DNA from: Actinopolyspora lacussalsi
GTDB taxonomy: Bacteria > Actinomycetota > Actinomycetes > Mycobacteriales > Pseudonocardiaceae
Direction: 5' to 3'
DNA length: 64,000 bases
Assembly (NCBI GenBank): GCA_030803735.1
Contig: JAURUC010000001.1
Span: forward strand, 1,001,501-1,065,500
Part shown: positions 26,657 through 34,699 of the stretch, one piece after another
Numbering within the stretch: position 1 is the first letter of the stretch
Layout: every line of letters begins with the position of its first letter
The notes under the pieces: generated by a model
The model's database searches: none
What the model was told of the DNA's origin: nothing
The model's input: only the letters and a program-made list of their open reading frames with translations
Made by a program: the position numbers and the translations under genes

Positions 26657-26684
26657 AAGATATTCGTTTCCATAGAGATGTCAA
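26657..26684 (-). promoter_or_regulatory. Leaderless promoter of the methyltransferase gene
   Basis: On the minus strand: TTGACA (26679-26684), 16-bp spacer, TATCTT (26657-26662), then seven bases to the ATG at 26649. This near-consensus sigma70-type promoter places the start of transcription at the start codon. Confidence 0.6.
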
Positions 26685-26937
26685 CATCGCCTCTCCTGGA
26701 ATCCTCCCCGCACACACCGTGTGCCCGCTCGGTGGCGACTCCGTGCCCCTTGGAACCGCCACCGAGCGAGGCGTGTTTCGCGCTGGCACCCGAGAAGCAC
26801 GCCGCGGTTACGTTCCCGCTACTCCCCGGGTCAGCAAGGTGAAGTCGAATCCCTCCCGCTCCGGGGCGGCGAAGTGGAATTCGGCTCGACCCGCTCAACG
26901 TTCGTGCGTCCGCTTTCAACGCATCCCCGAGCGATGG

Positions 26938-27522
26938 TCAACGACGGGTGAGGTGCAGGCCGACCACCCCGTTCGTCAATGCGGTGACACCTGCCGTTGT
27001 GAAGTGTGCGTTCACACCGTCGGGGAACAGGCGTAGCCCCCCGCCGACCAGTACGGGAATCACGAACAGCCGCAGGTCGTCGATGAGGTCCAGACGCAGC
27101 AGCTCGGCGATGACGCTGGCACTGTTGGCCACCAGGATATCGCGCCCAGGCTGGTCACGTAGCTCTTCGACCTCGGAGGCGAGGTCGCGGACGATGCGCG
27201 AGTTCTCCCACCGCGCTTCGGTCAACGTACGCGAGACCACCACCTTCTCGGTGGTGTCGAGCCAGCGTCCCAGCTCGCGGGTCCGTGGATCGGTCTTCTC
27301 GTCCCGGGTGATACCGGGCCAGACGGAGTGGAACCCCTCGTAGTTGGTGCGTCCGAGCAGGATCGTGTCGGCACCGCGCCAGATACCTTCGAAGTACTCG
27401 GCCGTCTGCGGATGCACCGCCTGTTCGTGCGGCCAGCTGTCACCGGCCGGACCGTCGGGACCGCTGGTGTAACCATCCAGGCTCAGACCCGCCCAGGCGA
27501 CGATGCGACGAGAAGCGTTCAT
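26938..27522 (-). CDS. RibD C-terminal / dihydrofolate reductase-fold protein (A)
   Basis: A 194-residue NAD(P)H-binding reductase of the RibD_C family (YyaP/YwjB type). Visible marks: AGLSLDGYTSGPDG at the N-terminus, ADTILLGRTNYEGF, KVVVSRTL, the nucleotide-binding DILVANSASVIAELLRLDLIDDLRLFVIPVLVGGGLRLF. These proteins share the dihydrofolate reductase fold; most have unknown substrates. A second, only distantly similar member lies at 30123-30704. It begins 289 bp downstream of the methyltransferase start on the same strand and shows no operon partner. Confidence 0.85.
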   Translation of the reverse strand: MNASRRIVAWAGLSLDGYTSGPDGPAGDSWPHEQAVHPQTAEYFEGIWRGADTILLGRTNYEGFHSVWPGITRDEKTDPRTRELGRWLDTTEKVVVSRTLTEARWENSRIVRDLASEVEELRDQPGRDILVANSASVIAELLRLDLIDDLRLFVIPVLVGGGLRLFPDGVNAHFTTAGVTALTNGVVGLHLTRR

Positions 27523-27762
27523 GACTATGTTCCGTTCGTTGCCAGCCGTGACGAAGCTTCACGGGTGTGAGACGTTCTGGCGAGCGAAGACTCGTCAGCT
27601 GCCTGCTGGAGTCCGTTCATGGCCCGACAGCGGGCGCAGCCTATGATCATCTCGTTCGTGCCGGAGGAGTCTACGGTCGAGCACCGACAAGTGTTCGTCA
27701 CCGGACCGGCACCTTCGACGACAGAATCGGATGCGTGATCGACTGCGACCGGTGACTTCGAG

Positions 27763-28002
27763 TTGACCACGGACGAGCTCCGGGCCGTGGCGCGTTTTGT
27801 GGTGGACAGCGCTCAGCAAGTCCTGCCGGTGTTCCCGGCGGATCACGTTCTTGACCGGCACCTCGTCGAGTTCGCCGGCATCGGCCATCGAGCACTCGCG
27901 ACTGTCGAAGCCGCGTGGAGGAGTCCCCGCAGCGGAGCTGTCGCGAGCGACACGGTGACGATGCAACCAGCTCCGCCGCTGCAACGCTCGGGTCACGCGT
28001 AG
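27763..28002 (+). pseudogene. Remnant resembling an Imm-5-like putative immunity protein
   Basis: The frame reads LTTDELRAVARFVVDSAQQVLPVF, which resembles the N-terminal helix of actinobacterial proteins annotated as putative immunity proteins (Imm-5-like), normally ~150 residues. After about 30 residues the similarity fades into Arg/Pro-rich sequence that ends by overlapping the NLP gene. Only a TTG start without a clear ribosome site is available. Most likely a decayed fragment. Confidence 0.3.
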
Positions 28003-28850
28003 GGGTCGAAGGGAATCCCCTCCGGTTTGGCGTTGCTGAGATTGTCCTCGAAGGCGCCGTCGCTGATCGCGAGGCTGGCACTGCCGAAGTCGGCACCGGT
28101 CAGGATCGAACGCGTGTCACCGGGAAAACGGTGCCAGCTCACCAGGTCCGGGTAGTGCCAGTCGTTCCAGTGATTCTCCGGTTGTTCGTCCTTGCCTGCC
28201 GTTCGAAAGGCGTGGGTGCCGAGCCCGTCCTTGTGGTAGACGACTTTGGCGTGGGTGCCGTCGTCCCAGCCGACCTCGGAGGCGGGGTGCACGTTGTAGT
28301 CACCGTGTGCGGAGGTGGCGACGTAGCGGGCACTGCCCTCGTGCACCCACACCACCACGTGCTCGATGTCGTGCCGGTGGCCGAAGGCGTCGAGTCCCGG
28401 GACCGCCTGGTCCTTCTGGAAATACATGTCGTAGAGATAAGCCTGCCACCCGTTGTTGCGCTTGGCTCGGGCGTAGAGATTGGAGTTTTCCAGGTCGGAC
28501 GGATCGTGACACTGACCGTCCAGCGCCCCGGAATTGTTCAGTCCCCCGTTGAGGGTCCCGTTCACCCCGACGGCCACACTGGGATAGCACCCGTCGCCGT
28601 CGTAGTCGAAAGCGGGCGCCCACTTGGCGTCCTCGGCGGCGAAGTCGGCCGGAATCTCGGGCGGAACCTCCTCGGCAAGAGCGGTGCCCGGCAGAGCGAG
28701 CAACAGCAGAACCGTTCCGCCAACGGCCGAGAACAGCTTGGACACTTGCCTGCCGGCTCCTCCCAGATCGATCGGAAATCGGGTTCGACGACGTGACTCC
28801 GACGGGCCCGAGGGGACACTCGTGCTCGTCGCTGGTGCGCTGCGGTGCAT
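27993..28850 (-). CDS. Secreted NLP-family necrosis-inducing protein
   Basis: A 285-residue protein of the NPP1/NEP1-like (NLP) cytolysin family. The diagnostic heptapeptide GHRHDWE is present as GHRHDIE, followed by HVVVWVHEGSARYVATSAHGDYN. Near the start of the mature protein, KWAPAFDYDGDGCYPSVAV and the paired Cys (DGC, DGQC) match the family. A hydrophobic segment VGGTVLLLLALPGTALA, cleaved before EEVPPE, is the signal peptide. The 35 residues before it are either an N-terminal extension (AAAGGG-type ribosome site before the ATG at 28850) or untranslated if the GTG at 28745 is used. NLPs bind plant glycosyl-inositol-phosphoceramides and lyse dicot cells. The Trp-to-Ile change may affect activity. 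Confidence 0.88.
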   Translation of the reverse strand: MHRSAPATSTSVPSGPSESRRRTRFPIDLGGAGRQVSKLFSAVGGTVLLLLALPGTALAEEVPPEIPADFAAEDAKWAPAFDYDGDGCYPSVAVGVNGTLNGGLNNSGALDGQCHDPSDLENSNLYARAKRNNGWQAYLYDMYFQKDQAVPGLDAFGHRHDIEHVVVWVHEGSARYVATSAHGDYNVHPASEVGWDDGTHAKVVYHKDGLGTHAFRTAGKDEQPENHWNDWHYPDLVSWHRFPGDTRSILTGADFGSASLAISDGAFEDNLSNAKPEGIPFDPYA

Positions 28851-28926
28851 ACGATCCCTTTCGGTTCGTTGCGGTGGCGACGAGCAATGATCGTAACCAT
28901 CGCGTTCGTATTCGAACCATTATCGG

Positions 28927-29060
28927 CGGATGCTGCCCGTGTTGTTGGCCGCGTTGGAGTTTCGATGCAACAACACCGCCTACCGGCCGATCATGCAGGC
29001 TTTGGAGCTGCTGGGCCGTTACCGCGAGGTCAATGGCAAGATCCGGTTCTATACGACGAG
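28927..29060 (+). pseudogene. Tn3-family transposase fragment
   Basis: A short frame reads MLPVLLAALEFRCNNTAYRP, then IMQALELLGRYREVNGKIRFY. This matches an internal segment of Tn3-family transposases (LEFRSNNTAYRPVMDALELL...). About 45 of ~1000 residues remain, and the frame stops soon after. It marks an old transposon insertion between the NLP gene and the AraC regulator. The rest of 28851-29216 holds no supported gene. Confidence 0.7.
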
Positions 29061-29216
29061 AGTGTCGTCTTCGCGGACGGCGGCGAGTGCCTGATCGAGA
29101 CCAGGGCGGGCTCGGGTGGTTCCGGTCAGCCCGTGGTCAAGATAGATCCGCTCGTCGGCGACGCCGATGGACCATCAAGGTGCGCCGGCCGGCGGGGCAT
29201 AGCCGATACTGTACGT

Positions 29217-30056
29217 ATGGAGTACGTGTCCAGAGTGCCGCGACCGCCGCTGGATGGGCTGATCGACGACCTTTACCACCTGGAGGGTGCGCCGCCGTAC
29301 GCCCGGCTGACGCTGCCGACGACGCCGGCGGCGTTGTTCATCGTCAACCTCGGGGCACCGTTTCTCATCCGCGCTGGCACCGAGGTCGAGACGGCCGGGT
29401 ACGCCGACGGTTGCGTGGTCACCATGCCTACCCGCGCATGGGAGTTCGGCTACCCGCTCTGGACCCGGTCCGTCGGCGTGCACTTCAAGCCGTGGGGGTT
29501 GTCGCCGTTCCTGCCGATGCCCGCGGCCGAGCTCTGCGACCGGCCGGTGACGTTAGAGCAGGTTTGGGGCCGGCCCGCTATTGCTGAGCTGCGAGACCGG
29601 CTGGCCACGGCGGACGGGGCGAGCGAGATGCTGACGCTGCTCGAGGAGGAGCTGATGCGACGACTGTGCGAGACCGCCGGTCTGGGGCTGGTCCGTCATA
29701 CGAGCAGCGTCATCGCGGCGACCAGCGGGGCGGTGGCGATCGGCGACCTGAGCGTGGCAACCGGTGTCAGCAACACTCATCTGGCACAGCGGTTCAAGGA
29801 GCTCATCGGCGTCACGCCGAAGCGGCTGGCCCGCACTCACCGCTTCGCCAACGCCGTGTTCGCGATCAACCCTGCCGGGCCGATCGACTGGGGCGGCCTC
29901 GCCGGTGGCGCAGGCTACTACGACCAGGCCCACTTCGGCCACGAGTTCCGGGCGTTCACCGGGCTCACGCCGACCCGGTACGTCGAAGTTCGGCGACGGT
30001 TTCTGCGCGAGCATCCTGGCCACGTATTGGATAGCTGGCCGCTGCCGACCGATTGA
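29217..30056 (+). CDS. AraC-family transcriptional regulator
   Basis: A 279-residue regulator. The N-terminal ~140 residues form a beta-rich domain (LIDDLYHLEGAPPYARLTLP...) of the DUF6597 type. The C-terminal double helix-turn-helix has AIGDLSVATGVSNTHLAQRFKELIGVTPKRLARTHRF and GWGGLAGGAGYYDQAHFGHEFRAFTGLTPTRY. It starts at an ATG with no strong Shine-Dalgarno. A RibD-type reductase begins 66 bp downstream on the same strand and may be its co-transcribed partner; this pairing is frequent in actinobacteria. Confidence 0.87.
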   Translation: MEYVSRVPRPPLDGLIDDLYHLEGAPPYARLTLPTTPAALFIVNLGAPFLIRAGTEVETAGYADGCVVTMPTRAWEFGYPLWTRSVGVHFKPWGLSPFLPMPAAELCDRPVTLEQVWGRPAIAELRDRLATADGASEMLTLLEEELMRRLCETAGLGLVRHTSSVIAATSGAVAIGDLSVATGVSNTHLAQRFKELIGVTPKRLARTHRFANAVFAINPAGPIDWGGLAGGAGYYDQAHFGHEFRAFTGLTPTRYVEVRRRFLREHPGHVLDSWPLPTD

Positions 30057-30122
30057 TTTCTTACAAGACCGACAGCTCGCAAAACGCTTAACTTGGAGAC
30101 ACCCCAGAGTAGAGGAGGCCCC

Positions 30123-30704
30123 GTGGGCAAGGTGGTCATGTACAGCTCGGTGTCGGTAGACGGCTTCATAGCGGATGAGAACGACCAGCCCGGACCGCTG
30201 TTCGACTGGTTACTCAGCGGTGACGTGCCGTTGGACGAGAGCGGCGTCTTGAAGGTGTCGCAGACGTCCTACGACTACATCCGGCCGTACTGGGACCAGA
30301 TCGGGGCGACAATCGTCGGTCGCCACGTCTTCGACATGACGAACGGCTGGGACGGGACACCTCCGGCTGGGGTCGACCACGTCGTCGTCGTGACCCACCG
30401 GGGCAGACCCGAGGGCTGGTATCCCGAGGCGCCGTTCTACTTCGTCGATGGCATTGAGGCAGCCATGGCCAAGGCGCAGGAGCTCACGGGTGACCGCGTG
30501 GTCGAGGTCGCCGCTGGCGACATCGGTAGCCAAGTGCTTGCCGTGGGTCTGATCGACGAAGTACGCATGGACGTCGTACCCGTGGTGTTCGGGTCCGGCA
30601 AACGTTACTTCGGGTCGGTCCACACACAGCACCTATTGGAGGATCCTGACGTGGTGATTCAGGGCAACCGGGTGCTTCACCTGCGCTATCGGGTGCGCCG
30701 TTGA
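30123..30704 (+). CDS. RibD C-terminal / dihydrofolate reductase-fold protein (B)
   Basis: A 193-residue RibD_C-family reductase (DHFR fold) beginning VVMYSSVSVDGFIADENDQPGPLFDWL. It continues with GATIVGRHVFDMTNGWDG, HVVVVTHRGRPEGW and the nucleotide-site DRVVEVAAGDIGSQVLAVGLIDEVRMDVVPVVFGSGKRYFG. The GTG start at 30123 has AGAGGAGG four bases upstream; an ATG at 30093 lies before that ribosome site. It lies downstream of the AraC gene and is probably in the same transcript. Substrate unknown. Confidence 0.86.
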   Translation: MGKVVMYSSVSVDGFIADENDQPGPLFDWLLSGDVPLDESGVLKVSQTSYDYIRPYWDQIGATIVGRHVFDMTNGWDGTPPAGVDHVVVVTHRGRPEGWYPEAPFYFVDGIEAAMAKAQELTGDRVVEVAAGDIGSQVLAVGLIDEVRMDVVPVVFGSGKRYFGSVHTQHLLEDPDVVIQGNRVLHLRYRVRR

Positions 30705-30786
30705 CCGATCGGCTATCGAGCGCCCTGGACTCTCGTCACGGAGCGGCCGACTCGTGCTGTCGGACATTGCTGGTGGAATGTGCACT

Positions 30787-31252
30787 ATGCACGCAGTAGA
30801 AACGGGTACCGAAGGTGTCACGGCCGCAGAGTTGGTCCATGGATAACGAAACGCGGGAGTCCAGGACGGCGATGACTCACTCCTCGCTGTCCAGTCTGGG
30901 CACCGTCGACGGAGGCGCTGCAACAGTCATGGACAGCCTCCGCACCGCCGTCGGCGCCGAGGGCACGATCGTGGTTCCGGCGTTCACCCGTGACGTGGCC
31001 GACCCGTACCCGCTCTCGGTCGGCGTGCCCAGCAATGATGTTCGTTCCAGCAGGGATGCCGTACCGCTGTGGCAGCAGGAACTGTCCAGCAACATGGGCG
31101 CGATCCCCGAGGCAGTGCGGGCACTGCCGGGATCCATCCGTAGCCAACCCCCGCAAGCGTCCGTGGTCGCAGTGGGCGCTCAGGCCTCGTTCATTACTGA
31201 GGAACATCGCCTGGGATTTGCCACCAGCCCGGATTCGCCGTTCCACGCCTGA
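30787..31252 (+). pseudogene. Aminoglycoside N3-acetyltransferase-like gene, frameshifted and truncated
   Basis: A first frame from the ATG at 30787 reads VTAAELVHG and stops. A second frame, shifted near 30840, continues as TAMTHSSLSSLGTVDGGAATVMDSLRTAVGAEGTIVVPAFT and later SNMGAIPEAVRALPGSIRSQPPQASVVAVG. This is the N-terminal half of the AAC(3)/YokD antibiotic acetyltransferase family. The frame ends at SPDSPFHA, so about 120 C-terminal residues including the rest of the acetyl-CoA site are missing. Frameshift plus truncation make it non-functional. Confidence 0.75.
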
Positions 31253-31356
31253 CCGAACTACTCGCCAAGGAAGAGCAGACCAGCAGCTAAGCCGTCATCG
31301 TTACCGCTGAGGGATCGGTTTGCGAGACCCGAGCTGCACCGTCGTAGCCTTACCTT

Positions 31357-31425
31357 GTGCTCAGGCTCGGGTTTCCCGTGATCGGCGTGGTCGACATGGA
31401 TCGCGCTGTGAACTTCTGGACGTGA
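31357..31425 (+). pseudogene. VOC/glyoxalase-family N-terminal fragment
   Basis: A 22-codon frame starting GTG reads VLRLGFPVIGVVDMDRAVNF, then WT and a stop. This is the first beta-alpha unit of a vicinal-oxygen-chelate (glyoxalase/bleomycin-resistance-like) protein. Nothing of the remaining ~100 residues follows. Confidence 0.55.
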
Positions 31426-31485
31426 AGATGTCAACCTCGACTGTCCCCGGAGTGACGGCCTGAGATGGACTCGCGCGAGCTCTCT

Positions 31486-31881
31486 TCAGCCTGACGGTTG
31501 TTGGTCGAGCAGCCCGACGGGGTCGGCGCTGTAGGCGACCATCCAGCTGGGGTCGATGCGATACCAGACGTTCTCGTCCCAGAACGGATCGTCGCCATCG
31601 CCGTCGTAGTGGTCGACGAGGTAGTCGCGGATTGTCGGCCAACTCGGGTCACTGCTCGTCCCCTCTGGGTTCAGCGGAACGGCGTGTCCATGCGTGAAGA
31701 TGCCGAGCTGCTCGCCGCGCATGAAGGTCGCGCTGATGCCGGGCCGCGCCGCGAGATGACGGGCTTTAGCGGCCCGACGGTGGGTGCCGACGATCCAACG
31801 ACCGTGCAGGAGGTGCCCGTCGGCGCCGCTGATGCGTGGCTCGCCGCGCCGGGTGACCGTGGCGATGGCCAGGGTGCACAT
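31486..31881 (-). pseudogene. PPOX-family protein lacking its N-terminus
   Basis: About 130 residues of a pyridoxamine-5'-phosphate-oxidase-fold protein: TLAIATVTRRGEPRISGADGHLL, WIVGTHRRAAKARHLAARPGISATFMRGEQLGIFTHGHA, ending with FWDENVWYRIDPSWMVAYSADP. The first strand and start are missing. The frame continues upstream, but there it is the antisense of a resolvase fragment. The truncation point coincides with the junction to that fragment, so an insertion broke the gene. Confidence 0.7.
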
Positions 31882-31889
31882 GCCTTGAC

Positions 31890-32125
31890 AGACTCGGACG
31901 ACCTGCTGCGAGCCAGAATGAAGGAAGGCATGGCCGTGGCCAAGGCCAGCGGAAAGCTGCGCGGCAAGCAGCCCAAGCTCTCGGCCAAGCAGCAGCGCGA
32001 GCTCGTGCGCATGTACGGCAACTGGCGAGTACACCATCGCCGACCTCGCCGAGGTCTTCACCGTCTCCCGGAGCACGGTCCACCGCACCTTGCAACGGGA
32101 CCAGACCTCAGCCAAGACCCGATGA
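31890..32125 (+). pseudogene. Serine resolvase/invertase C-terminal fragment, frameshifted
   Basis: The plus strand encodes DLLRARMKEGMAVAKASGKLRGKQPKLSAKQQRELVRMYG. After a frameshift near 32025 it continues EYTIADLAEVFTVSRSTVHRTLQRD and stops. These are the long helix and C-terminal helix-turn-helix of Tn3-type serine recombinases (family pattern REGMAVAKAKGKLRGKQPKLS...). The catalytic N-terminal domain is absent. Together with the Tn3 transposase fragment at 28927 it suggests a decayed Tn3-family transposon. Confidence 0.75.
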
Positions 32126-32205
32126 CCCACCGGCCGCGCTCACGCTCTCGACGCCGCACTCCTCACCGACTGACCCGCCGACCTACTCTGCCCCTCAGGA
32201 CAGCT

Positions 32206-32313
32206 TCAGGAGTACGGGGTCGTGTAGACGACACGGGCGTTGCCGAACGCCTGCGCGAGCGCTTGCCGCTGCTCGTCGCTCGAGTAAAGCCAGTATCGGT
32301 ACCGCAGCCGCAT
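32206..32313 (-). pseudogene. TnpB N-terminal remnant (IS605-type)
   Basis: A 35-codon minus-strand frame, MRLRYRYWLYSSDEQRQALA followed by QAFGNARVVYTTPYS and a stop. It matches the first ~30 residues of IS605/IS607 TnpB (RYRLYPT-EQ--AL--AFGCARVVFN). A GGGAGG-type ribosome site lies upstream. It diverges from the tnpA copy at 32359, the arrangement found in IS605-like elements. The nuclease domain is entirely absent. Confidence 0.7.
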
Positions 32314-32358
32314 CGGCTGATCACCTCCCTCCCACTGAACACTGCATCATGTTGGCCT

Positions 32359-32739
32359 ATGGTCAACACCGAGGACTATCGCACTGGTCGGCACTGCGTT
32401 TTCGGGACGCATGCTCACTTGGTCTTCGTGACGAAATACCGCAGGAACGTTCTCACCGGACAGCACCACGACGTCCTACGCGGCGTGTTCGCGAAGGTCT
32501 GCGCCGACTTCGGGGCGACGCTGAGCGAGTGCAACGAGGACGACGACCACGTGCACCTACTCGTGGAATACCCGCCACAGATGGCGGTATCGAAGCCGGT
32601 GAACAGCCTCAAAGGCGTGGCATCACGGCGACTCAAACAGCAGTACGTGGACAACCAGCGACGCCCTACACAACATGCCCGACCACAAACACACCTGACC
32701 AACTCACTCCGACCCGAAGACCGGAACTTACACCGATGA
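32359..32739 (+). pseudogene. IS200/IS605 TnpA (Y1 HUH transposase), C-terminally damaged
   Basis: The 126-codon frame begins with the standard Y1 transposase sequence (CVFGTHAHLVFVTKYRRNVLT, DFGATLSECNEDDDHVHLLVEYPPQ) including the HUH motif H-V-H. The normal segment continues to SRRLKQQY, after which the frame changes to a Thr/Pro/Arg-rich tail with no family resemblance. The catalytic Tyr helix and the C-terminus are lost, so it cannot transpose by itself. The damage looks like a frameshift or deletion near 32650. Confidence 0.75.
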
Positions 32740-32890
32740 ACGCCTGGTCACTGGGTAATCCGAGTGGTGTGCGGAACCCGGCGTCGCTCGGTGATACGTT
32801 GCCGCCTGCTCGGTCGGTGGCGCCCGGTGGTTCCGTCGACCGGCCGGGGCGGACACGGGACCGGCACGACAGGCGGAAAGGAACATCGGT

Positions 32891-33145
32891 ATGACCAAGG
32901 ACGAGATCATCGAACGATGCCGGTGGGCACGCGACCACAACGAGAACCATCCGTCACAGCAGTGGTCGACGGGTGAACAGCTGGCGGTGGCCCTGGTGTT
33001 GCGCGACCGTTCGTGGCTGGAGTGGACGGACCACACCACCGAAACAGCCACCGATCTGGTTTGCGAGCGGGCCGGGCTGTCGGCGTTCGAATTCACCGGT
33101 TGGCTCAACGACATCCGTGCCGCCCTCGAAACGGAGCAGCGTTGA
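32891..33145 (+). CDS. Conserved small hypothetical protein
   Basis: An 84-residue acidic/neutral protein (MTKDEIIERCRWARDHNENHP...) with a good ribosome site, GGAAAGGAA before the ATG. Predicted mostly helical, with the Trp/Asp-rich centre RDRSWLEWTDHTTETATDL. No Cys pair, membrane segment or signal is present. Codon use is normal for the region, in contrast to the broken genes on its left. I do not recognise the family. It is convergent with the MFS gene, the stops being 40 bp apart. Confidence 0.65.
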   Translation: MTKDEIIERCRWARDHNENHPSQQWSTGEQLAVALVLRDRSWLEWTDHTTETATDLVCERAGLSAFEFTGWLNDIRAALETEQR

Positions 33146-33184
33146 TTCACGGCAGCTCGTCGGACGAGGAACTGGCTATCATCG

Positions 33185-34444
33185 TCAACCGCGTTCGAGT
33201 GCTTGCCCGGCCGGGTGGTTCGGAACTGTGAACCGCCGCAGCGGTCGGTTCGTCACCGCGAGAGCGAGAATCCCCAGACCGCAGCAGAGCGCACCGGATA
33301 CCGCCGCGAACGTGGCCGAGGTGGCCGCTGCCACGAGCCCACCCCGGAACTCGCCGAGATCCGGCCCGGAGGCACCGACGATGTGGTCCACCGCACTGAT
33401 CCTGCCGCGATGGGAGTCCGGGATCGCCAGTTGCACCAGCGCACCCCGTGAGATCACCGAGATCGTGTCGGCGGCTCCACCGAGCGTGAGACATCCGAGC
33501 AGCAGCCACAGTTGCTGACTCACGCCGAAGCCGGTCAGGGCCACCGCCCAGACTCCCGCCGCGGTCAGCATGACCACCCCCGGGCGAAGGAGCCGTGTGA
33601 TCGGGCCGGAAGCCAATCCCGCAGCGATGCCTCCCAACGACAGGGCGGACCAGAACAGGCCGAGTGTCTCGGGACTTCCGCCGAACCGCTGTTCGTTGAT
33701 CACCGGGAACAACACGGTGGGCATGGCGAGGACGGTGGCCAGGACATCGGTGAGGAAAGCACCGTGCAACTTGGGCCTGCTCGCGACGAAACGCAGTCCC
33801 GCCCTGATCGTAGCCGGTGCCCGGAGCCTCCCGCCGGATTCCGGAAGCACGGTCGGCAGGCGCAGCACAGCGTAGAACGCTGCCGCGAAAGTCACCGCAT
33901 TCAGCAGGTAGCAGCCCTCCACTCCCCTCACGGCGATGAGCACCCCCGCGACAGCAGGCCCCGAGAGCATGGCCATCTGCGTGCCGAGGTGGTTCAGCGC
34001 CATCCCGGCGGTGAGTTGGCGGTCCGGCAGTAGTCGGGCGGTGAAACTCCTGCGGGCGGGAGCGCCGGTGGCACTGCAGCTCTCCTGCGCGGCGACCAGC
34101 ATCAGCAGCAGCCACCACGAGCCGAGACCTGCCAGTGCCTGTAGGGTCAGCGCTCCGGCGCCGACGAACTGTCCCGAGGTGGTCAACAGCACCAGTCGCC
34201 TTCGATCGACGGTGTCGGCCACCGTCCCTCCGAGCAGCCCGAACAGTACCGCCGGTACGGCACGTGTGATCCCCACGCTGCCCACCGCCAGCGAGCTACC
34301 CGTGCTCTCCCAGGTCTGGTACAGCACGGCCACGGTTGTCAGCTGCCCACCGAATACGGACAGTGTGCTACCTGCCCACCAGCGGCGGAAAGCGGCGTCG
34401 CACCGCATCGGACGAGTGTCGAGCAGCCTGTCGCAGACGTTCAT
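33185..34444 (-). CDS. MFS transporter (EntS-like drug/siderophore exporter)
   Basis: A 419-residue protein with about 12 hydrophobic helices. The N-terminal half has FRRWWAGSTLSVFGGQLTTVAVLYQTWE and the loop 2-3 motif GLLGGTVADTVDRRRLVLLT (MFS motif A-like G---D--RR). The C-terminal half has LGGAADTISVISRGALVQLAIPDSHRGRISAVDH, typical of the MFS_3/EntS group. Members export siderophores, macrolides or other small molecules. No biosynthetic gene is adjacent, so the substrate is unknown. Transcription is divergent from the YdjM-like gene. Confidence 0.88.
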   Translation of the reverse strand: MNVCDRLLDTRPMRCDAAFRRWWAGSTLSVFGGQLTTVAVLYQTWESTGSSLAVGSVGITRAVPAVLFGLLGGTVADTVDRRRLVLLTTSGQFVGAGALTLQALAGLGSWWLLLMLVAAQESCSATGAPARRSFTARLLPDRQLTAGMALNHLGTQMAMLSGPAVAGVLIAVRGVEGCYLLNAVTFAAAFYAVLRLPTVLPESGGRLRAPATIRAGLRFVASRPKLHGAFLTDVLATVLAMPTVLFPVINEQRFGGSPETLGLFWSALSLGGIAAGLASGPITRLLRPGVVMLTAAGVWAVALTGFGVSQQLWLLLGCLTLGGAADTISVISRGALVQLAIPDSHRGRISAVDHIVGASGPDLGEFRGGLVAAATSATFAAVSGALCCGLGILALAVTNRPLRRFTVPNHPAGQALERG

Positions 34445-34699
34445 GGAAGTTCGCCCTCAAAAGGGTCCGACGTAGCCCCGAGTCGTTACCGGGTCCGGCA
34501 GTGCTACCGGAGGACCGCGTGGTGACACGCGGCACGACACGGTAGCACTCTCCACAATGGTCCGGAGTCGCCGCGGCTCCCCACCGAGTAACACCACCGC
34601 GGGTGTGATCTTGTTTCTGCCGGGTCGATTCCGGCCCGGCCGGCGGCCCGCTGCTCGGGCGCTGGTTCACTCCGAACGCGACGAAACGGTCTTTCTGCG

